A stretch of 64,000 nt of DNA from Siphonodentalium dalli. Its lineage: Eukaryota; Mollusca; Scaphopoda; Gadilida; Siphonodentaliidae. How positions within the stretch are numbered: position 1 is the first letter of the stretch; each line of letters starts with the position of its first letter. Location of the stretch: positions 277,783,614 through 277,847,613 of the forward strand of contig CP136064.1 in NCBI GenBank assembly GCA_032622095.1, in the 5' to 3' direction. The position numbers were made by a program, and so were the translations under genes. Below are positions 53,379-64,000 of the stretch, piece by piece. The notes beneath the pieces were generated by a model that saw only the letters and a list, made by a program, of their open reading frames with translations, was not told the DNA's origin and did not search any database.

Positions 53379-55066
53379 ACTCACCCTCTAGGCTGGTCCC
53401 TGCCTGCCAAGTCGCTTTCTAGACTGGTCCGTGCCTCCCAAGTCGCCTTCTAGACTGGTCCATGTCTCCCAAGCCGCCCTCTAGGCTGGTCCCTGTCTCC
53501 CAAGCCGCCCTCTAGGCTGGTCCCTGTCTCCCAAGTCTCCCTCTAGGCTGATCCCTGTCTCCCAAGCCGCCCTCTAGGCTGGTCCCTGTCTCCCAAGCCG
53601 CCCTCTAGGCTGGTCCCTGTCTCCCAAGCCGCCCTCTAGGCTGGTCCCTGTCTCCCAAGTCTCCCTCTAGGCTGGTCCATGTCTCCCAATTATCCCTCTA
53701 GGCTGGTCCCTGTCTCCCAAGTCTCCCTATAGACTGGTCCCTGTCTCCCATGTCTCCCTCTAGGCTGGTCTCTGTCTCCCAAGTCTCCATCTAGGCTGGT
53801 CCCTGTCTCCCAAGTCACCATCTAGGCTGGTCCCTGTCTCCCAAGTCTCCCTCCTGGTCCCTGTCTCCCAAGTCTCCATCTAGGCTGGTCCCTGTCTCCC
53901 AAGTCACCCTCTAGGCTTGTCCCTGTCTCCCAAGTCTCCCTCTAGGCTTGTCCCTGTCTCCCAAGTCTCCCTCTAGGCTGGTCCATGTCACCCTCTCCCT
54001 CTAGGCTGGTCCCTGTCTCCCAAGTCTCCCTCTTGGCTGGTCTTTGTCTCCCAACTCTCCCTCTAGGCTGGTCTCTGTCTCCCAAGCCTCTCTCTTGGCT
54101 GGTCCCTGTCGCCCAAGTCACCCTCTAGGCTGGTCTCTGTCTCCCAAGTCTCCCTCTAGGCTTGCCCCTGTCTCCCAAGTCTCCCTCTAGGCTGGTCCCT
54201 GTCTCCCAACTCTCCCTCGATGCTGGTCTATGTCTCCGAAGTCTCCCTCTTGGCTTGTCCCTGTCGCCCAAGTCACCATCTAGGCTGGTCTCTGTCTCCC
54301 AAGTCTCCCTCTAGGCTTGTCCCTGTCTCCCAAGTCTCCCTCTAGGCTGGTCTCTGTCTCCCAACTCTCCCTCTAGGCTGGTCTCTGTCTCCCAAGTCAC
54401 CATCTAAGCTGGTCTGTCTCCCAAGTCGCCCTCTTGGCTGGTCCCTGTCTCCCTCTTGGCTGGTCTCTGTCTCCCAAGTCTCCCTCTAGACTTGTCCCTG
54501 TCTCCCAAGTCTCCCTCTAGACTGGTCCATGTCTCCCAAATCTCCCTCTTGGCTGGTCCCTGTCTCCCAAGTCTCCCTCTAGGCTGGTCCCTGTCTCCCA
54601 ACTCTCGATCCCTCTAGGCTGGTCCCTGTCTCCCAAGTCTCCCTCTGGGTTGGTCCCTGTCTCCCAAGTCTCCCTCTAGGCTGGTCCCTGTCTCTCAAGT
54701 CTCCCTCTATGCTGGTCCCTGTCTCCCAAGTCTCCCTCTATGCTGGTCCCTGTCTCCCAAGTCACCCTCTAGGCTGGTCTCTGTCTCCCAAGTCGCCCTC
54801 TAGGCTGGTCCCTGTCTCCCAAGTCACCCTCTAGGCTGGTCCCTGTCTCCCAAGTCGCCATCCAGGCTGGTCCCTGCCTCCCAAGTCACCCTCTAGGCTG
54901 GTCCCTGTCTCCCAAGTCACCCCCTATGCTGGTCCCTGCCTCCCAAGTCTCCCTCTAGGCTGGTCCCTGCCTCCCAATTTACCCCCTACGCTGGTCCCTG
55001 TATCCCAAGTCACCCTCTAGACTGGTCCCTGTCTCCCAAGTCGCCCTGTAGGTGGGTCCCTGCTGG
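53379..55066. repeat. 31-bp minisatellite, about 54 units (long array)
   Basis: Unit tctaggctggtccctgtctc then ccaagtctccc; common variants gtcaccctc, gccgccctc, gtcgccctc and cttgtccctg. A few units are shortened (for example near 53852 and 54439). The 65-codon minus-strand frame (54601-54404), with repeated GDRDQPRGRLG, is this repeat translated, not a gene. Confidence 0.97.
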
Positions 55067-55351
55067 TGTTGTGGCAAACAGTTCAATTACTTATCATCCA
55101 CATGCAACCTTTTGTTTTGTGTATGTTATCATAAACAAATAAAGGGTTATATCATATCAAATCATGCTGAATCTATATACCGCAGTCGATGAATCCATGC
55201 ACTATATAATGTCATCCCCGTTCATGATATCGTCATGTCCCATTATATACCAACCAGACCTATACTATATGTATGCACATTAACTTCTGTACACAGACCC
55301 GGCTTTAGGATTCAACAATAGCATATATTGAGTGGTCCATTGGGTAGATAT

Positions 55352-55541
55352 ACAGTAATGTTCTAATTAATCGACTCCTTAACCACAGCAGAATTAGAAT
55401 TAAGGGTTGTTGCAATTCATCAGAAAGCTCTCGTGAGATCTTTCTGATGAATGGCAACAAGCCATATTCCGACTAAATCCTGAAAAGTTACCCATAATTC
55501 TGCTGTGGTTAAGGAGTCGATTAATTAGAGCATTACTGTAC
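55352..55541. mobile_element. Foldback MITE family E
   Basis: TACAGTAATGTTCTAATTAA ... GAGCATTACTGTA; the left arm partly deleted (gaattaagggttgttg). Confidence 0.85.
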
Positions 55542-55645
55542 CATCGACATCCTGAGTATCTACTCTCAATCGAGTCGTTAACATCTGTCATTAACATGCT
55601 AGAGTTAATTGATTTTGCTCATGTCATTGTTTTGCTAAGGCTCGG

Positions 55646-56076
55646 CAAGTCTTGAAATAGTGTGTCTGACATTTGCAGAATGAGGTTCCCAGAGGGTGAA
55701 TATAGTGATGCTACCCAACTCAGCGGCCCAGCATTACTAAATTCACCCTCTGGGGACCTCATTCTGTTTAAGCCTCATCTTCTGGGAAGTATCTGTAGTC
55801 TCAAATTAACTCTTTTTTTCATTACTTTTTCGCTTCTGGTCAGTTTCTATATCCCCTAATTTACAGAAGATAAAATGCATAATCGAGGTGATCACCAACT
55901 TCATTTGGGGCACATCAATCTGATCCTAAGTCTCCCATAGCAATTTAGGCTTAGGCAGAATGAGGTCCCCAGAGGGTGAATTTGGTGATGCTAGCCTACT
56001 GTGTGGGATAGCATCACTAAATTCATCCTATGGGGACCCCATTCTAACAATGTCAGACTCACTATTTGAAGGCTTA
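55646..56076. mobile_element. Family A foldback with perfect 8-bp duplication
   Basis: CAAGTCTTGAAATAG left, CTATTTGAAGGCTTA right, flanked by AGGCTCGG (55638-55645 and 56077-56084). Complete middle segment. Confidence 0.9.
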
Positions 56077-56519
56077 AGGCTCGGTCACTATGTCAATTGC
56101 CCTTATGACGTGGTGCCTCAATGATATACTTGAAATGAAGGAAGTATATTAGCGGCAAATGTCCTCACATTTGCATAACAACTTTTGTACTATTTTCACT
56201 ATAAACTGATCGACCCGAGATAGCATGTTGTATGAAAGTTTTCTTGATGTAGATATTCCACTATAGAGGTTACTGCTTCAGGGAGGAATATTGTAATGAC
56301 ATCGTAGTGACAGTTTAAGTTTTGATCTATCACACGACTTCTTTTGTCCTCAATCTATGGTCTCATTTATTATATGAGGAGTTTTCGCGTTGACAGTGTT
56401 ATTGGATTAACAGGATATTACCTGACATCATATTTCTAATTTGCATCGACATTGCAGCTGAACTGTTTAACCCGATATTGAATTTTATTGCATTATATAT
56501 ATAGTCACTAAGTTTGACT

Positions 56520-56765
56520 ATGGAAATAACTGTGCATTTGGAATTTGTTCGCATCTTTCCATAGGATTTTCGTGAATAACTGCATTTGAAATTATTCGCA
56601 TCTTTCCATAGGATTTTCTTGAATAACTGTGCATTTATAATTTGTTCCCATATTTCCATAGGATTTTCGTGAATAACTTCATTTGAAATTATTCCCATCT
56701 TTCCATAGGATTTTCTTGAAAAACAGTGCATTTGTTCCCATTCTTTCCATAGGATTTTCGTTGAT
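56520..56765. repeat. Tandem array of about 50-bp unit, five units
   Basis: tttccataggattttc(g/t)tga followed by ataactg(tg)catttgaaatt recurs five times. The 133-codon minus-strand frame here (KSYGKM repeats) is an artefact of the array. Confidence 0.88.
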
Positions 56766-56800
56766 GAGGCATATTTAATCCAAACTTTGGTATGCAACAT

Positions 56801-57706
56801 TGAAGAAGTTTAACAGTCAGTAAATGTGACATTAATTTTACCCATCTCTCCAGCTGATTTCTCAGCTAATTTCAGCAGAATTTTCATGGACGTAGTAAAT
56901 TAATGTGACATTATATGGATGTTTTACTATCGAGATCGACATCGCCGCTGTATTATTTCTCTGTATATTGACTTTTATTGAATTAGTCACTGAATTTTAT
57001 TGTGACCTACCATCGGAATAGCTCTTAATTTTGCAAGCAAAGGATTTATAAAAAAAAGGATTTCCATGGCTTTAGTTATTTGAATGCCAAGTGCTAACTT
57101 TGTTGTGAAACATTGAAGTTTGAGAGATAGTCAATTAAGGCGACAGGCTGACAGCAGAAGTATTCTGTAGGACTTTGTGGATTTATCAAATTTAATCCTA
57201 GCTTTGTGCAAAACTTGGAAAAATTTGTAATGAGAAATCGTTGATCAGGAAATATGAGCCATTGCTGACATATAAAATGTATTAAATTTAAACATTTATT
57301 CTCTGCTTGGGAATAATTCATTCATTTTAAAAAGATCCCTACCGCTTATATTAAACTATCAAGATTACTGATATGACAATATTAAAAGGATAGTTTTCTT
57401 TAAAGAAACTGATCTTTTTTAAAATGAAGATCTGTAGGAATATTAGCTCCCAACTTTGTCTCTGAACATAACTCTTTGGATACGTGATTCAATCTGGAAA
57501 TTCAAGATTTTTATTCCAACGAAATAATTTTTTTTTATTAACAATTTATTGGACTGGAGGTGATTTATTTATGATCAAGATAAATCACTGAAGCTAAAGG
57601 TGATAGAATGTGAGGGAGATTCTTATGATTGATCACCATTAGGTCATTAGTTAAGACTTCAGTGCATAACATAAGTTAACTGTCCACTCAATGGTCTGAA
57701 ACCACA
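56801..57706. other. No gene recognised
   Basis: AT-rich with short frames. Decayed relatives of the preceding array (attttcatgga, ttgaatgccaagtgc) are possible. Confidence 0.4.
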
Positions 57707-58570
57707 TGTGTATTGACTTATAGTGTTATACATGTAGATAGGGATATAAGAAGACATAAGGTGAATTAATTCTCTCTCTGGATGTGTATTGACTTATAGT
57801 GTTGTACATGTAGATCGGGATATAAGAAGTCATAAGGTGAATTAATTCTCTCTCTGGATGTGTATTGACTTATAGTGTTATACATGTAGATAGGGATATA
57901 AGAAGTCATAAGGTGAATTAATTCTCACTCTGGATGTGTTTTGACTTATAGTGTTGTACATGTACATGTAGATAGGGATATAAGAAGTCATAAGGTGAAT
58001 TAATTCTCACTCTGGATGTGTTTTGACTTATAGTGTTATACATGTAGATAGGGATATAAGAAGTCATAAGGTGAATTAATTCTCTCTGAATATTCCTGGA
58101 TGTGTATTGAGTTATAGAGCTATAGTTATAGACGGCATTATAAGAAAAATTCTCTCGCTGTTCACTAATCCCTATAGAGTTATACATGGACATGTAAATG
58201 CGATATAAGGATATAAAAATTCCTGGATATATATTGACTTCTAGATGGTAATATAAGGTGAATTATCTCGCTGTTCACTAAACCAACATGTAAATTGACT
58301 TATAGGTTATACATGTAGATGAAGATATAATGATTCATAAGGTGAATTAATTCTTTCGCTGTTCGCTGAAGCCTCGTGTAAATTTACTTAATAGTGTTGA
58401 ACATGTTGATGACGATATAAGGTGAATCCTCTCATGTAAAATTCCTGGATGTATATTGACTTTTAGTGTTATACATGTAGATGATAATATAAGGTGAATT
58501 ATCTCTCTGTTCTCTGAACCAACATATAAATTGACTTGCAGTGTTCTCCATAAGGTGAATCCATTCATGT
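57707..58570. repeat. 76-bp minisatellite: five clear units, then decaying copies
   Basis: gtgtattgacttatagtgtt, tacatgtagatagggatata, and cataaggtgaattaattctc recur in order from 57707 to about 58090; increasingly diverged copies continue to about 58570. Confidence 0.92.
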
Positions 58571-58654
58571 ATTCCTGGATTGATTGTTACTATAAGAATT
58601 GTGAAGGCGATTAGGATAGTTTATACCTGTTCTGCGGACACTGTACATTTCTAC

Positions 58655-59038
58655 CATTGTTGGATTATTGATTACCTGATTGGTCACAGAATGTCAGGTG
58701 AGATGTAACTTTGAACTGATAACGACCCACTTGATCTGTCTGCGATTATTTAATGTACTGATAACCACCCACACGACTTTCTAGGTAGGTGCATCTTAAC
58801 ATCAGCAAAATGATGCATGTACAGCCATGCTCTAAATAATCGACTCCTTAACCACAGCAGAACTATGGGTAACTTTTCAGGATTTAGTCGGAAATATGGC
58901 TTGTTGCCATTCATCGGAACGCTCTCAGTGAGAGCTTTCAGATGAATGGCAACAAGCCATATTTCCGACTAAATCCTGAAAAATTACCCATAGTTCTGCT
59001 GTGGTTGAGGAGTCAATTATATGGGGAATAATTCAGTA
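58655..59038. mobile_element. Family E foldback with its associated segment
   Basis: 58655-58820 is the inverted copy of 48171-48340. Then the full palindrome gtacagccatgctctaaata ... cggaaatatggcttgttgcc ... complement. The right terminus is degenerate (ggggaataattcagta). Confidence 0.83.
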
Positions 59039-59068
59039 TGAATCTGACTGTATGTTTACATAGACTGA

Positions 59069-59238
59069 CTATGCTCCACACTGCACTGACACCCACTGAA
59101 AATAAACACACATGCTATGCTCCACACTGCACTGACACGCACTGAAAATAAACACATATGCTATGCTCCACACTGCACTGACACCCACTGAAAATAAACA
59201 CATGCTACGCTCCACACTGCACTGACACGTACGCACTG
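59069..59238. repeat. 46-bp minisatellite, four units
   Basis: tgctccacactgcactgaca followed by c(c/g)cactgaaaataaacaca; small length differences. Confidence 0.93.
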
Positions 59239-59561
59239 AAAATAATACCAGAAAGAGGGCCTCGAGTAACTGAGGATAGATACTTAATTGTCATCTTGAC
59301 ATGAAAATTTGGACACAAAATCAGCAATCATGGGGTTCATATATTATCCCCTCATGCAATTCCTACTTCAAGAAACCTTAAAACATTATTTATATGCTGC
59401 TCAACTGAGAAATTTCTGACGACTCACATTTATATTCATATAAATGTGAATGGAATATAAATGTGAATGAAGAAGACATTTAATCGTGCTACTTTGGCCA
59501 CAATTCCATATTTTGGCCCCCCCTTTTTTCCTATCTTGATTCTGGGGGATTTGAAGGCCTG

Positions 59562-59726
59562 TTAACCCTTTCAGTGCCAAGTCTGATTTTTTTATCAACC
59601 CATATTTCCTTGATCATTTTTCAAATTTATTGATTATAATAATGTGATACATTGATGGAAAGAGCTCTAAATGATCAAGGAAATATGGGTTGATACAAAA
59701 ATCGGACTTGGCACTGAAAGGGTTAA
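59562..59726. mobile_element. TTAA-flanked foldback MITE, CCCTTTCAGTGCCAAGTC ends
   Basis: TTAA at 59562-59565 and 59723-59726; 165-bp palindrome with arms of about 70 bp (atcaacccatatttccttga). CCC-starting ends with TTAA fit piggyBac-like mobilisation. A related element is at 62173-62415. Confidence 0.88.
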
Positions 59727-59783
59727 AGGCCTGTTTAATAACGACCATTCACGGTCATATCACAATAGTGATAGTTCCGTATT

Positions 59784-60184
59784 CAAGCCTTCAAATAGTG
59801 TGTCTGTCATTTCAGGATGAGGTCCCCAAAGGGTGAATATAGTGATGGTACCCCGCACAGCAGGCTAGCATCACCAAATTCATCCTCTGGGGACCTCATT
59901 CTGCTCAGGCCTCATCTTCTGGGAAGTATCTACAATAATAAATTAACATTTTTTTAGTTACTTTATCCCTTCTGTTCAGTTTCTATATCCCCTAATTTTC
60001 AGAAGATAAAACACAAAATCGAAGTAACTAATGAGTGAACATCACCAACTTCAACTGGGGAACTTCAATCTGATCCTAGGTCTCCCATAGCAGTTGAGTC
60101 CTAAGCAGAATGAGGTTCCCAGAGGGTGAATTTGGTGATGAGGACCTCATTCTGCAAATGACAGACACACTATTTCAAGGCTTT
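59784..60184. mobile_element. Family A foldback
   Basis: CAAGCCTTCAAATAG left; right CTATTTCAAGGCTTT. Flanks TCCGTATT (59776-59783) and TCCATATT (60185-60192) form an 8-bp duplication with one mismatch. The right hairpin has lost one arm. Confidence 0.87.
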
Positions 60185-60192
60185 TCCATATT

Positions 60193-60846
60193 TACTGAAT
60201 TCTGACATAGGGCTCTGTAAATCGGGCTTTTCATTTCCAAATCGAATCTCAAATCTGGAATCAAATCATTGCATCAGTGGTATCAATAGTGAAGATATTG
60301 ATATCAGTGGACTGAGTGGCCGTACCGGTATCAATTTGCTCACTTGGTAACGATGATAAGTGATCATCGGTATATAATGTAAATATTATCCATAAATGGA
60401 TCAAATTCGCATTTAACCAATTAAGTGTGCATTTGTTGTGTCCATCTCTGCTATAAAATAACTAGAATGCACTCAGAGAGATGCCAACGTGCGCAAAAAT
60501 GTAATAAACAATAATTTAAAAAATAATTTCACTGTATTTTACTTAATTTATTTTATTTAATTTAATGTTAGCAAAAAAATACAATTACCATTTCTCATTT
60601 AATTCATCACAGATAAAAGGCAAATTACTATATTAATCATTTAAGTAATTAAAAACCAATTCCATGCTGCCGAAAGGATGAGACTTTAATATCGATTACA
60701 TTTTTTTCAGCGGCATATTTTCATTTTCCGATAGTCAAAGTTGACCAAAGGAGCAATTATAAGAAATAATTAATACTATTTGTGTAAATATTGATAGCAG
60801 CCAATATGCAACAATAAATATCAATAATTAATCAATAACGATCATT
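60193..60846. other. AT-rich stretch, no recognised feature
   Basis: Long A/T runs around 60500-60680; no frames or repeats of note. Confidence 0.45.
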
Positions 60847-60961
60847 TTATGTAATAATGAACTCTTCAAACGGTGTTTGTGTCAACAAATGCGTTTCGTT
60901 TTGTGCTACGTCATTCGTCGTATTTGGCCCGGACTCTCGGCTGAAGGTTAGGCTATTTAGC

Positions 60962-61438
60962 CTATTGGGTCGAATTAAGAAATCGCGTTTTGAATGTCTC
61001 TTTTCCCGCACGATAAAAAGAGGTCTTCGCACGAACCAAAAATGATAAAACTTCCCAATTATAAGTAAAAATACCCAAATGATGGAGTCTATGTAGGTCC
61101 CGAAGGAGTCTATAGACTCTTTGATGTAGAGTTCTGATGGAGAAAATGTATGTCGATCTATTTTTGTCATAACTCTGACGTATTTTGACCTGGGAGAAAA
61201 CATCAAAATCGAGGCTCGCTACGAGCATGCCAGTTTTAAAATATAGAAACAGGGAATCCCGACAAATGGCGATATCGGCGACAAACAAATAATCGAAAAC
61301 AACACATAAAATAAACATAGCAAAAACGCGGCACAGTAAAAATGTCAGAACGCCACGAGGTTTTACGTCGTTATTGGTGACTTCATGGAGTGAAACGGAG
61401 TAGGGTGACACCAACCTACGAATCTGTCTGATCGCCAT
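60962..61438 (-). CDS. Hypothetical protein with one hydrophobic segment (weak candidate)
   Basis: This 158-codon minus-strand frame from ATG at 61438 is the longest open frame in the window and is not repeat-derived. The start context (aacagtATGG) is acceptable, and GC-box-like gggcggg lies about 70 bp upstream. The N-terminus is basic (MAIRQIRRLVS). A hydrophobic stretch follows at about residues 32-55 (FLLCRVFAMFILCVVFDYLF). The rest is basic and rich in Arg/Tyr/His. A second frame of 119 codons overlaps on the same strand (61206-60847) and also has a hydrophobic stretch, so the reading frame is uncertain; splicing at ttttctcccag (about 61190-61200) could join to that frame. No family recognised. 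It may be noise in AT-rich DNA. Confidence 0.3.
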   Translation of the reverse strand: MAIRQIRRLVSPYSVSLHEVTNNDVKPRGVLTFLLCRVFAMFILCVVFDYLFVADIAICRDSLFLYFKTGMLVASLDFDVFSQVKIRQSYDKNRSTYIFSIRTLHQRVYRLLRDLHRLHHLGIFTYNWEVLSFLVRAKTSFYRAGKETFKTRFLNSTQ

Positions 61439-61601
61439 ACTGTTGCGCGAGCGCACGTAATGAATATCTTAAGCAATGGAGCTTTCCACAGAGGTAGTCC
61501 CGCCCACTGGTAAAAATATATTATCCACATAAATATTGTCTGTTACCCGAGATCGACTTCCGAAGTGAACACATCAGCACTTATATTGCCCTTATGTTAA
61601 A

Positions 61602-61620
61602 CTAGCTGAAACAGACTCAT
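61602..61620 (-). mobile_element. Possible Helitron-type 3' end (inverted)
   Basis: On the minus strand it reads agtctgtttcagCTAG then T, matching the endings at 4083-4095 and 45700-45712 but lacking the GGGAGC stem. Confidence 0.4.
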
Positions 61621-61851
61621 GTATATGATTCGTTCAAATTTGATCTTTTTAACCAGTTTGATTTAAAAAAAATTATAATTTATTATTATAATTAAATTTA
61701 TTTGATTTGACAGCTGTGGAAAGGTCCATTATGAAGTTTGTAAGCAATCACATTCGCGCAGCTGAAGTTCGACATATATGAAATTTTGCTAGATCAGTTA
61801 CACCAGTTGTGCATGCTTCGGTGGTCTATATATTATATAATATACATGCAG

Positions 61852-61998
61852 CTCGGTCTACAACAGTGTTTGTGTATGTGGTCTTTCGTTGGTATCATAA
61901 TCTATCTTCGCGAAAAAGCAAAGGTGTCCGTTGAGAATGCAACTGATGCCAATGATTCGATACAATATTCCGAATTGATTCGCAGGGCCCTATTCTGA
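61852..61998 (+). other. Possible terminal coding exon (weak)
   Basis: After acatgcag the frame reads a hydrophobic stretch (CLCMWSFVGIIIYLREKAKV) then ENATDANDSIQYSELIRRAL and a stop. The composition is protein-like (a membrane segment followed by a polar tail), but the polypyrimidine tract is poor and no partner exon is seen. It lies close to a possible Helitron end. Confidence 0.2.
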
Positions 61999-62172
61999 CA
62001 TTTGAAATTGGCAGAATAGTGCACTTGTCAGTCATACCAAAAAGAAACTCGGAAGGCCAGTATGAATTCATCCAAAAGCTGATGTGAATAGTTAACATTC
62101 TGAGAAATTCTGACTAACATTTTTGAAGTATAAGAAAAGTATACATATTTATGCAATGAGCCATCAATTCAC

Positions 62173-62415
62173 TTAACCCTTTGAGTGCCAGGGGCCGATA
62201 TTATCGGCCCTAAACCTACACAATAAGTCTGTTAAAGAATATAATAAAATATATTAAAATTGTAAAAAATTGTTAAAAAAAAAAAAATTGTTAAGCCAAT
62301 GCATTCTCTTATATATGCGAGGCGACCTATGGTCGACTCGCATATATAAGAGAATGCATTGGCACAGGGTATATGGGTTGATACAAAAATCGGACCTGGC
62401 ACTCAAAGGGTTTAA
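62173..62415. mobile_element. TTAA-flanked MITE, CCCTTTGAGTGCCAGG ends, with palindromic core
   Basis: TTAA at 62173-62176 and 62412-62415; ends match 59562-59726 (tatgggttgatacaaaaatc). It contains one CCAATGCATTCTCTTATATA palindrome followed by GGCACAGGG, the core of families B and D. Confidence 0.83.
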
Positions 62416-62848
62416 GAGTTATTAACTGTGTAGTTGAATGTTGTCTGAACTGTCCATCTTGACAACAATGTTCGAGGAAGAACAAAATTAACAATGTTTT
62501 AATGCAGAATATTGTTGTGATAATCTGCTGTTTGTTCTTGCAATACATGACTAGTAGAAACTAGCAGGCTTTGTATTTTTGTATCCCCTCAATGAAAATT
62601 GGGAAGTCAGATCTGTTGCTATGTATTATATGTAATCAATGGAGTGAGTGATCAAATATGTCTATAATCACGATGCAAGGTTGAAATTGAAACGTGGTCG
62701 ATGGATACCTTTTGTATTAGATGTCTGCTGATATTTAGTATCACTGACATGCCCTTCATAACACATTACCCATCCAGCATGACAGATGTAGCCAGTCATG
62801 TGTTGATCAAGGTCATTACACTCACTTTGGATGTGCTGATGCCAGCGC

Positions 62849-62992
62849 ATTCTCGTATATATGTGAGTCTCCCATTGGAAGCCTTATATATAAGGTAAAT
62901 ATTGTTAGATCAATGTATTCTCTTATATTTGCAAGGCTCGATCCCTATGGGAGACTCTCATATATAAGAGAATACATTGGCACTGGTATTTT
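62849..62992. repeat. Diverged copy of the palindromic core
   Basis: gcgcattctcgtatatatgt, then atcaatgtattctcttatat and tatataagagaatacattgg with cac. Two hairpins as in the core but with gcctcccaatggga-type centres, like 47786-47876. Confidence 0.7.
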
Positions 62993-64000
62993 TTCTGGAA
63001 ATTTCAGGAAGCTCCAGTCATATATGTCGTTAATAACATGAATCGTACATGACACGTATGGAGCAACCACACACGCTGTGCCTCGAATTTGATTTTTATC
63101 GGCGACATAATGCTAATAATAATTTATGTAACGGCATGTAATGGCCCCGCCGTAGACGACATGATAAGTATTGTCATGAATTGTGTTCAATCTTGTCTGG
63201 ATTCTGGCCCACAAAGCCAACATGACGTAAACCGTGTCATGACGTTTTATCTGGTATTCATTAAACTAACTAACGAAATTAGTCTAAATGAAACTAATGC
63301 CTAAATCACATGGGAATTCTTCAGAAGTTGTGAAGTTGACAATTTTATTTTCATCTCGTTGGTCCACGACAGATTCTGCAATTTAATAATCTCCAGACAG
63401 TTGCTATAAACGGAAGTCAAGTGTCAATTTAAAAAAAAAACGTACACGCCACCAGAATTTGGCTCATCGTATAGAAAACATAGATAAAAATATATGACGT
63501 CATCATTCACCTGCACCTAAGGTATAAGCACCAACATGCGCTTCATGCGCTTGTGGTTGCTAAAATTTCATTGCCACAATTTGATCTTTCTCTGATTAGA
63601 AAAATGATTAATTGAAAGTTTTGTCCTGAGTTGTGGGATTTTTGAGGTTTGAGATTTGTTTGTGCTTATGGAAGAGCACTCCAGTTCACTACCCATGTAC
63701 CCATGTCAACAAATTAAAAAAAAGTTGTATTGTGTCGCAAGGATTATACGACTTCATTTCTATCCAATAATGCCATTTTTTTCAATATCGTTTCCATGGT
63801 AACAGGTATTTCTCAAGGTATTGGGCATGTTCGGCAGTTTTATCAAAATGCATTTTAAGTACACGTATGAAGCTATCACAGTATGCATAAATTATTACTG
63901 TACCTAATAAATGTTCCAATTCCAAAATTATTGCATTTTTGATAAAATTCACCATTTTCACCCCTAAATGGCAATAAAACCCTTATAACCTATATGTGAA
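62993..64000. other. No recognised feature
   Basis: AT-rich; one 71-codon frame (63089-63304) without family resemblance. A symmetrical taactaacgaaattagt patch at about 63267-63290. Confidence 0.4.

Noticed and set aside
54404-54601. 65-codon frame with GDRDQPRGRLG-type repeats
   Set aside because: It is the 31-bp minisatellite read in one frame; unit length 31 is not a multiple of 3, so the frame survives only by chance indels.
56399-56800. 133-codon minus-strand frame with KSYGKM repeats
   Set aside because: It follows a tandem array of about 50-bp units and shows repeat-like rather than protein-like structure.
59550-59735. AAGGCCTG as an 8-bp target duplication around the foldback
   Set aside because: The shared word overlaps a TTAA border that matches the other TTAA-bounded families, so TTAA is the simpler duplication and the longer match is probably chance.

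Overview
This is repeat-rich, AT-rich eukaryotic nuclear DNA, most likely from a marine invertebrate (mollusc-, lancelet- or acorn-worm-like; I cannot name the species). The evidence is introns with GT/AG borders, one split gene with animal-type protein similarity, dense short palindromic DNA transposons, decayed LINE and Penelope-like retroelements, Helitron-type ends and several minisatellites. No bacterial operons, rRNA, tRNA or CRISPR array are seen, and most long open frames are repeat artefacts.

The one gene I can assemble completely lies on the minus strand at 27561-19137. Its four coding exons (27561-27464, 22053-21984, 19608-19494, 19261-19137) join in phase into a 135-residue CENP-V / GFA-fold zinc protein. 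Its introns are full of repeats. The 70-bp second exon sits between two unrelated minisatellites: 31 exact 38-bp units starting about 4 bp past its 5' splice site, and about 37 units of 35 bp starting about 100 bp before its 3' splice site. A second clear internal exon, of unknown gene, is on the plus strand at 45027-45302. A minus-strand open frame at 61438-60962 is a weak candidate gene.

Layout. 1-19 kb: foldback elements, with two hAT-type elements at 877-1750 and 6758-8442 that have perfect 8-bp target duplications. 19-27.6 kb: the CENP-V-like gene. 28-36 kb: tandem arrays, a LINE reverse-transcriptase remnant, and a large inverted repeat with G/C tracts. 36-41 kb: Helitron-like DNA and a row of four TTAA-associated foldbacks. 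41-47.4 kb: a degenerate repeated module, a 1.1-kb hAT element, a Penelope-like remnant, the isolated exon, and a hAT element nested inside a TTAA element. 47.4-55 kb: more foldbacks, a LINE 3' end and the long 31-bp minisatellite. 55-64 kb: foldbacks, small arrays, and mostly featureless AT-rich DNA.

Main new observations: (1) the 31-bp minisatellite at 50.2 and 53.4-55.1 kb matches, 27 of 31 bases, the terminal 31 bp of the hAT-type element at 877, so it appears to be an amplified transposon end; (2) every 38-bp unit in the CENP-V-like intron carries a 5'-splice-site-like sequence; (3) one palindromic core occurs inside at least three element families with different ends; (4) the abundant 'GAATGAGG' foldback family can be assigned to hAT-type insertion from repeated perfect 8-bp target duplications.
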